A program made the translations under genes and the position numbers. 45,000 nt of DNA, from the NCBI GenBank assembly GCA_019638525.1, contig JAHBTO010000011.1:1-45000 (forward strand), in the 5' to 3' direction. The DNA comes from Ferruginibacter sp. GTDB taxonomy: Bacteria > Bacteroidota > Bacteroidia > Chitinophagales > Chitinophagaceae. Positions within the stretch are counted from its first letter, which is position 1. The number at the start of each line of letters is the position of its first letter. The notes under the pieces are model-generated. The model saw only the letters and a program-made list of their open reading frames with translations. It ran no database searches and was not told the DNA's origin. Below are positions 1-7,887 of this stretch, piece by piece.

Positions 1-207
1 GTTTATCATGGCCCGTATAGTATTCTCGGGCATTAAGCCACGGCAACCACGGTGGCCCTGCTTATCAAAATATTCCCAACCTTTTAAAGGAGTATTTTTT
101 ATTTCATTGTTCATCGAGTTGTTCTTTTGGGCAGCAGTGCATGAAACAAATAAAAGACTTGCAAAAAATATTTTTACCAGATGATAAGATTTTACTTGTA
201 TTGCCAT
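1..207 (-). CDS. Glycerophosphodiester phosphodiesterase, lipoprotein (partial, N-terminal 69 residues)
   Basis: The minus strand reads from ATG at 207 to the window edge without a stop. The first 69 residues have a basic start, a hydrophobic stretch and a lipobox-like LLFVSC, so this should be an exported lipoprotein with its lipid on Cys23. After a short linker comes QGHRGCRGLMPENT, which matches the HRG...PENT start of the GDPD TIM barrel; the His and the Glu-Asn pair belong to the active site. The family hydrolyses glycerophosphodiesters to glycerol-3-phosphate and an alcohol. The rest of the gene lies beyond position 1. The assignment rests on this single N-terminal motif, which is distinctive. 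Confidence 0.8.
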   Translation of the reverse strand, partial: MAIQVKSYHLVKIFFASLLFVSCTAAQKNNSMNNEIKNTPLKGWEYFDKQGHRGCRGLMPENTIRAMIN

Positions 208-233
208 AAACTAAAGTTAATGCAAAAACAAAA

Positions 234-253
234 GGCATGAAAAAAATCATGCC
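234..253 (-). terminator. Intrinsic terminator downstream of scpB
   Basis: Arms GGCATGA (234-240) and TCATGCC (247-253) pair perfectly around a 6-nt loop. On the minus strand the hairpin is followed by TTTTGTTTTT. It sits just after the scpB stop, between scpB and the phosphodiesterase gene. Confidence 0.75.
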
Positions 254-279
254 CTGTAAAAATTTATTGCCGGTAAATG

Positions 280-1026
280 TTATGATTGATTTTTCTCGTC
301 GGAATTATTTTCGTCTTTTACTTCTTCAATAATGTTTCCATTTTCTGTAACCGATAAAAATGTATCTTCTTCACCCGATGTAATATCTGTAGAATTTATT
401 TCGATATTATCATCATTATCACCGGGAGCGTCCATATTTTTTTCGGCTTCCTGTACGTTAGTTGCTTTTACAAGTTCCTCCATCATCACTTCCGAAATTT
501 TTGGCAGGTCATCGGCGCTGTTGATGCCAAAATAATCCATAAATGATTTTGATGTGGCATAAATCAGTGGCTTACCAACAGCCTCTTCATTACGGCCCGA
601 TATAATCACCAGGTCTTTCTCTAATAGTTTTTGCACAGCATAATCGCAATTAACACCACGTATGGCTTCAATTTCGCTTTTGGTGATGGGTTGCTTATAG
701 GCAATAATAGCAAGGGTTTCGAGTGCAGCGGTGGAAAGACGTTTTAAAAATTTATCGCCATTTAACTGTGCAACGGTTTTATGGAATTCTTTTTTGGTGA
801 GAAACTGCCAGCCGCCGCCAATCTGTTTTAATTCAAAAGCATAAAACTCGGCGCTGTATTTTTCGCTGATGCCTTCAATAGCGGCATCAACCTGTTCCTT
901 TGTGGCACGGTCTTCAATAAAAGCAAGTGCGTTGTTGATTAGCTCAAGAATATCTTCGTTGCTGAGCGGTTTTTCGCTGGCAAATATTAAGGCCTCAATA
1001 TGTGGAATGATTTCTGAAAGTTCCAT
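280..1026 (-). CDS. scpB: SMC-Scp complex subunit ScpB (chromosome segregation/condensation)
   Basis: 248 residues. ScpB is the winged-helix kleisin-associated subunit that, with Smc and ScpA, organises and separates the chromosome. The N-terminal half (about 1-170) shows the family pattern: an opening IEALIFASEKPLS, a central LSTAALETLAIIAYKQPITK winged helix containing the AYKQP motif, and a second winged helix with AIRGVNCDYAVQKLLEKDLV. Residues about 190-248 form an acidic, low-complexity tail, common in Bacteroidota ScpB and probably disordered. No scpA is visible nearby. It lies 124 bp downstream of atpG on the same strand, and a terminator follows it. Confidence 0.95.
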   Translation of the reverse strand: MELSEIIPHIEALIFASEKPLSNEDILELINNALAFIEDRATKEQVDAAIEGISEKYSAEFYAFELKQIGGGWQFLTKKEFHKTVAQLNGDKFLKRLSTAALETLAIIAYKQPITKSEIEAIRGVNCDYAVQKLLEKDLVIISGRNEEAVGKPLIYATSKSFMDYFGINSADDLPKISEVMMEELVKATNVQEAEKNMDAPGDNDDNIEINSTDITSGEEDTFLSVTENGNIIEEVKDENNSDEKNQS

Positions 1027-1037
1027 GTTGTTAATTT

Positions 1038-1139
1038 GCTAATTAGCTGATGTGCTAATTGTTCTAATGCAAAACTTATTTTACTTTAAAATGCACCTGG
1101 GCCTATATGAATTAGCATAGTTATCGAATTAGCTAATTG
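1038..1139. repeat. Degenerate GCTAATT repeat with inverted copies between atpG and scpB
   Basis: The spacer carries several copies of GCTAATT or AATTAGC. Copies at 1038-1060 are mainly in one orientation and those at 1110-1139 in the other, so the transcript could fold into an imperfect stem with an open middle. No promoter match is seen here, so scpB may be read from the atpG promoter. Confidence 0.5.
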
Positions 1140-1150
1140 CATATTGGTTT

Positions 1151-2032
1151 TTATCCCTGTAATGCTGCGGCACCGCTAACAATCTCTGTTAACTCTGTTG
1201 TAATGGCTGCCTGCCTTGCACGGTTATAGCTTATCTTCAATGTCTTTAATAATTCGTTGGCATTATCGCTTGCTTTATCCATAGCTGTCATACGGGCGCC
1301 ATGTTCGCTGGCGTTGGCATCTAAAGTAGCTTTAAATAATTGTGTATTTAAAATCTTAGGCATCAGTTCGGCAATCAAAACATCTTTACCAGGCTCAAAT
1401 ATAAAATCTGCATTTTTTTGCCCTTCTACTTTATTAACTTTAGCTACCGGTAAAAACTGTTCGGCAATAAATCGTTGGGTGGCGGCATTCTTAAATTCAC
1501 TGTATATCAGTTCTACTGCATCAATTTCTTTATTGGCAAAAGCATCCATTGCATGTTTTGCCGCAGCCTGCACTTTTTCAAAACTTAAACCATTAAATAT
1601 ATTCCAGTACTGGTTTACCACCTTAAAGCCGGTTTTAGAAAAATTCTCATATCCTTTTTTACCAATGGGTAAAACCTGTACTTTTCCTTTTGCAAATTGC
1701 TGAGGATATTTTTCGTTGATAACCTGTTTGGCCAGTTTTATAAGGTTGCTGTTATAACCGCCGCACAAACCCCTGTCGCTGGTAACCACAATAATCATTA
1801 CATTCTCTACCGGGCGCTGTGCAGCCAATGCCATATTTACATCGCCATCGCTGTTGCTTACAATATTGCTTAGCATTTCCTGTAGCTTTTGTGCATAAGG
1901 GCGCATTTGTGTAATGGCATCCTGGGCACGGCGCAGTTTTGCCGCACTTACCATTTTCATGGCTTTTGTAATCTGTTGTGTACTCTGAACGCTTTTTATG
2001 CGGTTACGAACCTCTTTTAATGCACCACTCAT
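1151..2032 (-). CDS. atpG: ATP synthase F1 sector, gamma subunit
   Basis: 293 residues, a normal length. This is the central rotor shaft of the F1 motor, which couples proton flow to ATP synthesis at the inner membrane. The N-terminal helix (NRIKSVQSTQQITKAMKMVS, followed by AAKLRRAQ) and the C-terminal helix (NRARQAAITTELTEIVSGAAAL) are the two conserved coiled-coil strands, and SDRGLCGGYN near residue 90 is the family's Rossmann-like core motif. Gamma usually directly follows atpA in an atp operon. Here the upstream neighbour on the same strand is an unrelated outer-membrane protein, and a promoter match lies just before the gene, so atpG appears to be transcribed on its own or with scpB. 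Confidence 0.97.
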   Translation of the reverse strand: MSGALKEVRNRIKSVQSTQQITKAMKMVSAAKLRRAQDAITQMRPYAQKLQEMLSNIVSNSDGDVNMALAAQRPVENVMIIVVTSDRGLCGGYNSNLIKLAKQVINEKYPQQFAKGKVQVLPIGKKGYENFSKTGFKVVNQYWNIFNGLSFEKVQAAAKHAMDAFANKEIDAVELIYSEFKNAATQRFIAEQFLPVAKVNKVEGQKNADFIFEPGKDVLIAELMPKILNTQLFKATLDANASEHGARMTAMDKASDNANELLKTLKISYNRARQAAITTELTEIVSGAAALQG

Positions 2033-2086
2033 AATTATACCCTGGTTAAATTAACAGTATCTGTCGCCTGACAGCTTTTAGGCTGG

Positions 2087-2117
2087 CAAAGGTATAAGAA
2101 AATCGGCAATCTACAAT
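2087..2117 (-). promoter_or_regulatory. Bacteroidota-type promoter for atpG
   Basis: On the minus strand there is a TACCTTTG element (2087-2094), matching TAnnTTTG exactly, and an ATTG (2114-2117) exactly 19 nt upstream, close to the TTTG -33 consensus. Transcription would start about 45 nt before the atpG start codon. Confidence 0.55.
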
Positions 2118-2153
2118 AGTTAAAAATGGCTCTTTAAAGGCAATTTCTTCACA

Positions 2154-4985
2154 TTAAAATGCCGGCCGCTGAGATCTCATTTGCCTGAAATTAATACCCG
2201 GCCCGGGGGTAGTTGACTTACCGGCAAACCTTTGTATCCTGTATGTAAATGTGGCAATAAAATACCTGGTAAGCTGGTTTGTTCTACTGTCGATAATTTG
2301 ATTGGCGGTTACCGAACGGTTGATATTGCTGTTTTGTTTAAACAGATCAAAAGCTTCTAATTTAAGTATGCCGTTTTTCTTTTTAAATAATTGTTGTTCA
2401 AGCGAGCAATTCATAATAACCTGGTTTTTGCTCACATTGCTGGCCAGGCCGGTATTAATTGTATAGTCAACATCGTATTTTAAAACAAGAGTTTTGGTAA
2501 TGTTCAGGTTCATATTACTGCTAAATGTCCATGCATTGCTGGATGAGTTTTTTAGTGTTGATAAAGCAACGCTTGTTTTATTCTTATAATGAACATCGTT
2601 AAGGCTATATGTAACACCTGCAGCTAATTCCAAAATTTCTTTATAGTTATATTCAAAATTAAAGCCCTGGCTTATAACCCAGTTTTGGCCAATATTTCTG
2701 ATACTGTCAATAAGGTTGATATTATGATTATAGTTGGCAGAACCTCTTACCGAAACCACATATTTTCTGTTTTTGTATGGCCTTGAGTACACATAAAAAC
2801 CAAGTAAGTTGTAATAACCGTTTACATTTTGTGGTATGCTTAACTGGCGGCCTGCACCCTGGTTAATATTATTGTAAACAATCTGGTTTTTTATAGTGCT
2901 GAATGTAAGATTAGTGAATAATATCTTACCACTTATGATATTGAAATTGTTGTAAGAAAAATTCAAATTATGGTTCATAGATGGCTTAAGGTTAGGATTA
3001 CCTAATGTGATATTTTGCTGGTTGCTTTGGTCGGGTACAGGCTGTAACTGGCTAAAGCTGGGCTGTGTGGCATTTCCGTTGTAACTTAAATTAAAGGTTT
3101 TTGTACGGTTGAAATGGTATGCAAATCTTGCAATAGGAAAAACATTTGCCCGCTTAATTGTTTTATAGGCGCTGTCTTTGGTAATAGAGTTACCCTGTAG
3201 GTTTACAGGCTGTAAACTTAAACCTATTGTATAATTATATTTCTTTTTAGTAGTTCGTAACGACAGGCCAATGCGGTTATTGTAAAATTCATTTTCGTAA
3301 TCGTTGCTTAAAATGCTATTAAGTGTTTTTGCCTGCGTGGCCGAATCTATGTTATAAGTTTGCCGGTTATTGCGGCTATAATTTAAATTATGCGAATAAG
3401 TAAGGTCAATGCTTTGGTATTTGTTCAAAGGCTCGGAGTAAGTAAACCGTACCCCATAATTATGGTTATTGTTTTCCTGGTCAATGTATTGAAAAATATT
3501 ACGTGGCCCCACAAACGGAGGTACATACTGGTAACTTAAATTAGTAATATCCTGGTCCGAATTATTGTTGCTTGTTCCTAAACTGATGCTTGCCGAAAAA
3601 TTGCGGCCACGTTTCCTAAACTTATGGTTATACAATAAGTTGATGGCAAAGTTGGGCGCAGATGAACTGTTTATATTCCTGTTGCTACCGTCGGTGGTTT
3701 TTGTGCTGTCGAATTTTTTATAATCAAATGAATTAAAGCTATTGCCATTGCTGCCGCTAAAATGTATGCTGGGGCTTATTTTAAGGTAGTTGAACGAATC
3801 AACCTGGTATTCCAAATTAAATGTAAAACGATGGGAGTTGCCCCTTGTAAGGTTGTTTATATCCTGGTTATTTACAAAGCTTGCTGTATCAAAAAAGTTT
3901 TGAGATGATGTGGTTTGCAGTTGGCTGGTATTTTTATGATTGTAAGAATAGCTGCCATACACACTTATCCTTTTGCTCCATTGATCACGGTAATTAAAGC
4001 CAAACGAATTGGTGGTTGATATGCCATTGTTGCTGCTGCCGCTGAATGCGCTTGCATCATAATTACTCATGGCGCCCATGCCACCCATATTGCTCATTGC
4101 CGCCATACCCGACCTCATAATACTGGTTGCACCCCGGTTGCCACCGCCACTAAAATTAAACAGCGATGTGTTGGTGTTATTGCTGTTGCCTAATACAGAT
4201 ATTTGCATATCGTTGTTAAAATAATTGCCGTTAAACGAAGCCTGGTATCGGTCCTGTGTGCCATAACCGGCGGTAACTCTTCCAAATAATCCTTTGTTCT
4301 TATCTTTTTTAATTTGAATGTTCATCACTTTATCGGGGTCGCCGTCTTTAATGCCGCTAACAGTTGCCTGGTCGCCATAATCATCTATTATCTGTATTTT
4401 ATCAACAATATTGGCTGGCAGTTCTTTGGTTGCTGTTTTTACATCGCCCCCAAAAAAATCTTTTCCATTTACTTTTACACGGCTTACCGCTTTACCGTGT
4501 GCGGTTACATTGCCATCTTTATCAACCTGTATGCCGGGCATTTTTTTAATCAGGTCTTCTACCACAGCGCCTTCTTTAGTTTTAAATGATGAGGCGTTAT
4601 ATTCAATTGTATCTTCTTTAACCACAATGGCAGGTGCTTCTACCGTTACTTCTGCCAGCAGTTTGGCATCTTGTGCCATAATAAAACTTCCTACATCAAT
4701 GGTTTTCTCAACTTTATTTACTGCAACAAATTTGGCAATGGGCCAATAGCCAAGATGGCGTATTATGATGGAGAAATTTGACCTTGGGACATCCTCAAAC
4801 CTAAACTGCCCTTTGTCATTAGTGAAAGTGTAACTGGTATCTGCCGGGGCAGATTTTACAACCAAACCAATAACGGCATTTTCAATGGGCCTAAGGGTTG
4901 CTGAATCTATCAGGGTACCTTTAACTTGTGCTTGTATTGTAAATGCAACTGCAAGCAGTGAAAATAAAAGGGTGATTTTTTTCAT
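2154..4985 (-). CDS. Outer-membrane beta-barrel family protein (TonB-receptor-like, CarboxypepD_reg domain)
   Basis: 943 residues. The signal peptide is about 1-19, cut after IQAQ. Residues 20-105 form a carboxypeptidase regulatory-like domain (VKGTLIDSATLRPIENAVIGL). Residues about 115-230 resemble a TonB plug (VVEDLIKKMPGIQVDKDGNV, then RVKVNGKDFFGG). The rest is long beta-strand-rich barrel with many Asn, Ser and Tyr. A Gly/Met/Asn-rich stretch around residues 280-320 looks like an exposed loop. This layout fits the 'outer membrane beta-barrel family' found next to TonB-dependent receptors in Bacteroidota. The transported substrate cannot be read from the sequence, and no SusD partner is adjacent. 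It appears monocistronic. Confidence 0.85.
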   Translation of the reverse strand: MKKITLLFSLLAVAFTIQAQVKGTLIDSATLRPIENAVIGLVVKSAPADTSYTFTNDKGQFRFEDVPRSNFSIIIRHLGYWPIAKFVAVNKVEKTIDVGSFIMAQDAKLLAEVTVEAPAIVVKEDTIEYNASSFKTKEGAVVEDLIKKMPGIQVDKDGNVTAHGKAVSRVKVNGKDFFGGDVKTATKELPANIVDKIQIIDDYGDQATVSGIKDGDPDKVMNIQIKKDKNKGLFGRVTAGYGTQDRYQASFNGNYFNNDMQISVLGNSNNTNTSLFNFSGGGNRGATSIMRSGMAAMSNMGGMGAMSNYDASAFSGSSNNGISTTNSFGFNYRDQWSKRISVYGSYSYNHKNTSQLQTTSSQNFFDTASFVNNQDINNLTRGNSHRFTFNLEYQVDSFNYLKISPSIHFSGSNGNSFNSFDYKKFDSTKTTDGSNRNINSSSAPNFAINLLYNHKFRKRGRNFSASISLGTSNNNSDQDITNLSYQYVPPFVGPRNIFQYIDQENNNHNYGVRFTYSEPLNKYQSIDLTYSHNLNYSRNNRQTYNIDSATQAKTLNSILSNDYENEFYNNRIGLSLRTTKKKYNYTIGLSLQPVNLQGNSITKDSAYKTIKRANVFPIARFAYHFNRTKTFNLSYNGNATQPSFSQLQPVPDQSNQQNITLGNPNLKPSMNHNLNFSYNNFNIISGKILFTNLTFSTIKNQIVYNNINQGAGRQLSIPQNVNGYYNLLGFYVYSRPYKNRKYVVSVRGSANYNHNINLIDSIRNIGQNWVISQGFNFEYNYKEILELAAGVTYSLNDVHYKNKTSVALSTLKNSSSNAWTFSSNMNLNITKTLVLKYDVDYTINTGLASNVSKNQVIMNCSLEQQLFKKKNGILKLEAFDLFKQNSNINRSVTANQIIDSRTNQLTRYFIATFTYRIQRFAGKSTTPGPGINFRQMRSQRPAF

Positions 4986-5163
4986 TATTGTTAAGGCATT
5001 GCTACGAATTTATTCGTGTAAAGATAGGGTGGAGAATTTAAATGGTTAAACATTTTAGAAGTGGCTGGACGGTTTAAGTAAAGGTTAACAGATTCATTTT
5101 TCTTATCCATCTTTAAACTTGAAGAATAATACTAGTAGTATATAGAATAAAGAAATTAATTGG

Positions 5164-5595
5164 TTACAAGATTTTCTTATTATTTAAAACTAGCTTTGTT
5201 AATATGTATTCTATTGTAAACTTTCCATCCCAGGCTTCAAGAGTTGTAATAATTTTAGGTTCATTTTGTAAATAAATAGCAATATCTCCTTTATATACTT
5301 TTTCTTTAGTTGAATTATCTACTACTAATAAAATAATGCCAGTTTTGGATGAAGTATCATATTTTAATAAATCATATTTTCTTATAGCCCATTTAGTTTG
5401 TGCAAGAAAATCTTTAATAATTAGAGTATCATTTTTCAGAAAAAAAGAAGTAGCAAAATTTAAAGCTGTTTTTTCCTGATCTTTAATTAAGTAGTTCTCA
5501 TTTTCTGAAGCAGCTTCAATAGTTAATGAGGCAGGTTGTGCACTAATGATAAATGAAGCACCAATGCAAAAGATACTAATAAATAACTTTTTCAT
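5164..5595 (-). CDS. Small secreted protein of unknown function
   Basis: 143 residues. A clear signal peptide (MKKLFISIFCIGASFIISAQ) is followed by about 120 mature residues that I do not recognise. The mature part is rich in Lys, Asn and Thr and looks mixed alpha/beta. No catalytic motif or cysteine pattern stands out. Its ATG overlaps the stop codon of the 55-residue ORF upstream by four bases (ATGA), so the two are probably translationally coupled. Base composition is more AT-rich than the flanking housekeeping genes, as in the rest of this patch up to the HTH gene. Real gene: likely. Function: unknown. Confidence 0.7.
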   Translation of the reverse strand: MKKLFISIFCIGASFIISAQPASLTIEAASENENYLIKDQEKTALNFATSFFLKNDTLIIKDFLAQTKWAIRKYDLLKYDTSSKTGIILLVVDNSTKEKVYKGDIAIYLQNEPKIITTLEAWDGKFTIEYILTKLVLNNKKIL

Positions 5596-5759
5596 CTTTT
5601 ATTTTTTAAAAATCGGATAATTTTTGTAAGAACAAGTATAAATAAAAGGATAAGAAAATAACGACCTCCATTTTTAAATTCTATTGTATAGCATGTTAAA
5701 TACCCTAAGCAAAATATTGCTATAAAATTTATTATTATTTCTATTTTGTTTTTCTTCAT
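5592..5759 (-). CDS. Small two-helix membrane protein (55 residues)
   Basis: On the minus strand ATG at 5759 opens a 55-codon frame ending in TGA at 5592. The peptide starts MKKNKIEIIINFIAIFCLGY, has a short polar turn (EFKNGGR), then a second hydrophobic run (YFLILLFILVLTKIIRFL) and a basic end (KNKR). This predicts two membrane helices with positive ends. The stop overlaps the next gene's start (ATGA), which supports a real, coupled gene. There is no Shine-Dalgarno-like sequence, which is usual in Bacteroidota. Family unknown; the position beside a cysteine-rich exported protein would allow an export or immunity-type role, but that is a guess. Confidence 0.6.
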   Translation of the reverse strand: MKKNKIEIIINFIAIFCLGYLTCYTIEFKNGGRYFLILLFILVLTKIIRFLKNKR

Positions 5760-5772
5760 AAAATAATTAAAT

Positions 5773-5806
5773 ATCAGGATTTTACAACTTGTTGTAAAAT
5801 CCTGAT
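5773..5806 (-). terminator. Perfect 16-bp inverted repeat, probable terminator
   Basis: ATCAGGATTTTACAAC (5773-5788) and its exact complement (5791-5806) are separated by TT. The hairpin lies 20 nt past the stop of the cysteine-rich gene and just before the small membrane ORF. On the minus strand it is followed by the AT-rich ATTTAATTATTTT rather than a clean T-run, so it may be a leaky terminator or an mRNA-stabilising stem. Confidence 0.6.
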
Positions 5807-5825
5807 TTATTTTGATACTAAAAAA

Positions 5826-6482
5826 TTAATTATTATTACAGCCTAACCACGCTGGAGGGGTGCTGCAATATTCACACATACAAACTCCACAACATGCAAT
5901 GTAAACTGGAAAAATCTCAATACTAGCAGCACAAACTGCAGCACAGGCATAAAATGCTAAACCACAACCTGGCCCATTTTCTTCAGGTTCTGAAAATGTA
6001 CTGTTTGTTACAAGAGAGGAATAAAAATTATTTAAACTTCCGGCATTTTCTTTAAAATAGGTGGTTGCATTCTCTAATTTCTTAACTTTTTCTTCAAAAT
6101 GAGTAGCACAATCTTTACAACTGCTGTACTGTTGAAGATTGTATTTTTCTATTAGTCGTTTTGCTGCCGTTTTTATTTGTTTATTAAGAGCATCAAAATT
6201 TTCTTTAGAATATCCTAATTTAAGATATAAATCGCTACTTTTTAGTAATTCGGTATTTTTCATATCAACACCATTAGCAATTAATTTTTCTGTAAAAATT
6301 CTGCTATTTTCAATTATGAATATCCAATCTTTATCAGAACGAATATCATTTTTATTACTAATAGTCTTTTTCGCATTATTGATTATTACATTAAATGAAC
6401 TAAATGAGGAAGGTGTTGCGAATGCATTTAGACTTAACATTACTATTCCCAAAAGGGATGAAAGCAAATTTTTTTTTAACAT
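5826..6482 (-). CDS. Secreted protein with cysteine-rich C-terminal tail
   Basis: 218 residues. The signal peptide is about 1-22 (LLSSLLGIVMLSLNAFA). Residues about 30-160 are helical and charged, with one SCKDC pair (Cys122, Cys125). After an EEPENG-like linker (EPEENGPG) the last 46 residues hold nine cysteines (173, 180, 184, 197, 198, 201, 203, 206, 215) among small and hydrophobic residues, for example AFYACAAVCAAS and IACCGVCMCEYC. I do not recognise a named family. The tail resembles cysteine-rich antimicrobial peptides or disulfide-knotted domains in general layout only. No processing enzyme or peptidase-containing transporter is adjacent. The gene diverges from an HTH regulator across a palindrome, and a hairpin follows it. 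Confidence 0.7.
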   Translation of the reverse strand: MLKKNLLSSLLGIVMLSLNAFATPSSFSSFNVIINNAKKTISNKNDIRSDKDWIFIIENSRIFTEKLIANGVDMKNTELLKSSDLYLKLGYSKENFDALNKQIKTAAKRLIEKYNLQQYSSCKDCATHFEEKVKKLENATTYFKENAGSLNNFYSSLVTNSTFSEPEENGPGCGLAFYACAAVCAASIEIFPVYIACCGVCMCEYCSTPPAWLGCNNN

Positions 6483-6548
6483 AAAATAATTTTTTGGAAT
6501 GTTATTTAAAATTGACCCTTACTTTAGTTGGAGAAAGGAATTATCCAT

Positions 6549-6564
6549 TTTATACCGGTATAAA
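6549..6564. promoter_or_regulatory. Perfect 16-bp palindrome, candidate operator
   Basis: TTTATACCGGTATAAA reads the same on both strands. It lies in the 179-bp divergent region between the cysteine-rich gene and the HTH gene, 98 bp before the HTH start and 66 bp before the other. An XRE-type dimer would bind such a site, so autoregulation with control of the divergent gene is a reasonable inference. Confidence 0.5.
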
Positions 6565-6661
6565 TCAAATATCAAAATTTTATCATAATATTGTAGAGAA
6601 TTTGTTAAATAAACTACCAAATTGCTTAAATACTTTATTAATTTACTTAACCAAAAAAAGA

Positions 6662-7036
6662 ATGGAAACAATTGGAAAACGTATTCAAAAAATACGTGAA
6701 ATAAGAGGTTATAGCCAGGATTATATGGCAAAGAAACTTGACATATCTCAGGAACAATACAGCTATTTGGAAAATAAACAAAAAACAATTCCTGAAAAAA
6801 CGGTTGAATTAATTGCTTCCGTTTTAGGTGTTACTGTTGAATTTCTTAATGTTTTTGACCCAGATAATATTATTCACAATACATTTAATGACTCCTCTAA
6901 TGGGTATTTTAATATTGAAAAACTAATAATTCAGGGTCATGAAAGAGAGAGGAACGCATTAAATGAACTGATTACTAACCTAAAATCAGAAAATTCTAGA
7001 TTAAAAAAGGAGTTAAGTAAATCAAAAAGAAGATAA
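6662..7036 (+). CDS. XRE-family helix-turn-helix transcriptional regulator
   Basis: 124 residues from ATG 6662. An open frame extends upstream to a TTG at 6494, but the domain begins exactly at METIGKRIQKIREIRGYSQD, so the internal ATG is preferred. Residues 4-60 are a classic Cro/C1-type HTH: RIQKIREIRGYSQDYMAKKL for the first helices, then ISQEQYSYLENKQKTIPEKT with the recognition helix, then VELIASVLGVTVEFL. A polar stretch follows, and the last 35 residues form a charged coiled coil (ALNELITNLKSENSRLKKEL) that probably mediates dimerisation. It diverges from the cysteine-rich gene and probably regulates it and itself via the palindrome at 6549-6564. Confidence 0.88.
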   Translation: METIGKRIQKIREIRGYSQDYMAKKLDISQEQYSYLENKQKTIPEKTVELIASVLGVTVEFLNVFDPDNIIHNTFNDSSNGYFNIEKLIIQGHERERNALNELITNLKSENSRLKKELSKSKRR

Positions 7037-7100
7037 TTCTTTAAATTAAAATTCATTTCATATCATTTTATTAGTTAGATGTGATAGGAGAAACCTGGAT

Positions 7101-7643
7101 TCAAAAAAATCCTGGGCGTTCATTTTTTCCATGTTTTTTATGAATGGCATAATTAATAGCATCAAAAATTAATAAAAATCCGCCCTGTAGCATAATAGAA
7201 TTACCATAACCCTTAAATTTTTCGGGCTTTTTTTGGTTATCGCTTGTTTTGTTCATTATTAAACCTGCAGCTATATAAACCACATCAAGCCCGGCATTTA
7301 TAAGGTAAGTTTTTTGCACCCTGTTTTGGTGTTTTAGTACATCGGCTAAAACGGGGTTATTAATTTTTTCTTTTGCTGCACCCCAATAGCCCAGTCCGGC
7401 AATAGCCAGGTTTACGGCACCCCACATCACATTCATCTGGTGAAAATTACGCATCTCTATATTACGGGTATCGGTGGCAATTCCGCTAACTACAATATTT
7501 GCCACCGACCAGCCTGCCAGTGCAATCATCGAATTTTTTTGTATCCGGTTTCGCTCTTTTTCAAATTTTGTTAAATCAATGTTTTGGGCAAATGCAAAAT
7601 TTGTAAATGCCAGCAGGCAATATAACAGGCAAATCTTTTTCAT
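7101..7643 (-). CDS. Small integral membrane protein of unknown function
   Basis: 180 residues. An N-terminal signal peptide ends near NFAFAQ. The mature part has a charged start (DLTKFEKERNRIQKNSMIAL) and four likely membrane segments: about 43-60 (ALAGWSVANIVVSGIA), 74-90 (MWGAVNLAIAGLGYWGA), 110-130 (YLINAGLDVVYIAAGLIM) and 150-168 (MLQGGFLLIFDAINYAI). The repeated pattern of Gly, Asn and Trp in the helices recalls small uncharacterised membrane families common in Bacteroidota, but I cannot name it. It is transcribed divergently from secA and has its own promoter match. Confidence 0.75.
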   Translation of the reverse strand: MKKICLLYCLLAFTNFAFAQNIDLTKFEKERNRIQKNSMIALAGWSVANIVVSGIATDTRNIEMRNFHQMNVMWGAVNLAIAGLGYWGAAKEKINNPVLADVLKHQNRVQKTYLINAGLDVVYIAAGLIMNKTSDNQKKPEKFKGYGNSIMLQGGFLLIFDAINYAIHKKHGKNERPGFF

Positions 7644-7668
7644 ATATTTCTTTTTAAAAATTACGTAA

Positions 7669-7676
7669 CAAATTTA
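7669..7676 (-). promoter_or_regulatory. -7 promoter element for the 180-residue membrane protein
   Basis: The minus strand reads TAAATTTG, an exact TAnnTTTG match, 26 nt upstream of the start codon. No good -33 element was seen. Confidence 0.4.
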
Positions 7677-7753
7677 TTGGTAGATTGTTTTTAAAATCTG
7701 TTCCGGCATTCAAATCTGTATTAACCATTTACGGTTCAACCCCAAACAATGCT

Positions 7754-7761
7754 TACCTTTG
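7754..7761 (+). promoter_or_regulatory. -7 promoter element for secA
   Basis: TACCTTTG matches TAnnTTTG exactly. It would give a leader of about 120 nt. A weak TTTA lies 22 nt upstream. Directly after it, 7762-7784 forms a compact stem (TTGCC...GGCAA with one bulged base). Confidence 0.45.
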
Positions 7762-7887
7762 TTGCCCTTTAATTAAAGAGGCAAAATACTGTCAATATGG
7801 CTTTAAAGGTTTTTCAGCACCAAATTTGACAATATATATTAGTATTTTAAAAATTAATTATACAGCATACCCAACAATACAGTATTT

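Noticed and set aside
6494..6661. 56-codon N-terminal extension of the HTH regulator from a TTG
   Set aside because: The extension has no domain character and contains the 16-bp palindrome; the HTH domain starts exactly at the ATG at 6662.
7096..7118. CCTGGATT/AATCCTGG hairpin as a terminator
   Set aside because: The stem has a T-T mismatch, overlaps the last codons of the membrane protein gene and lacks a T-run after it.
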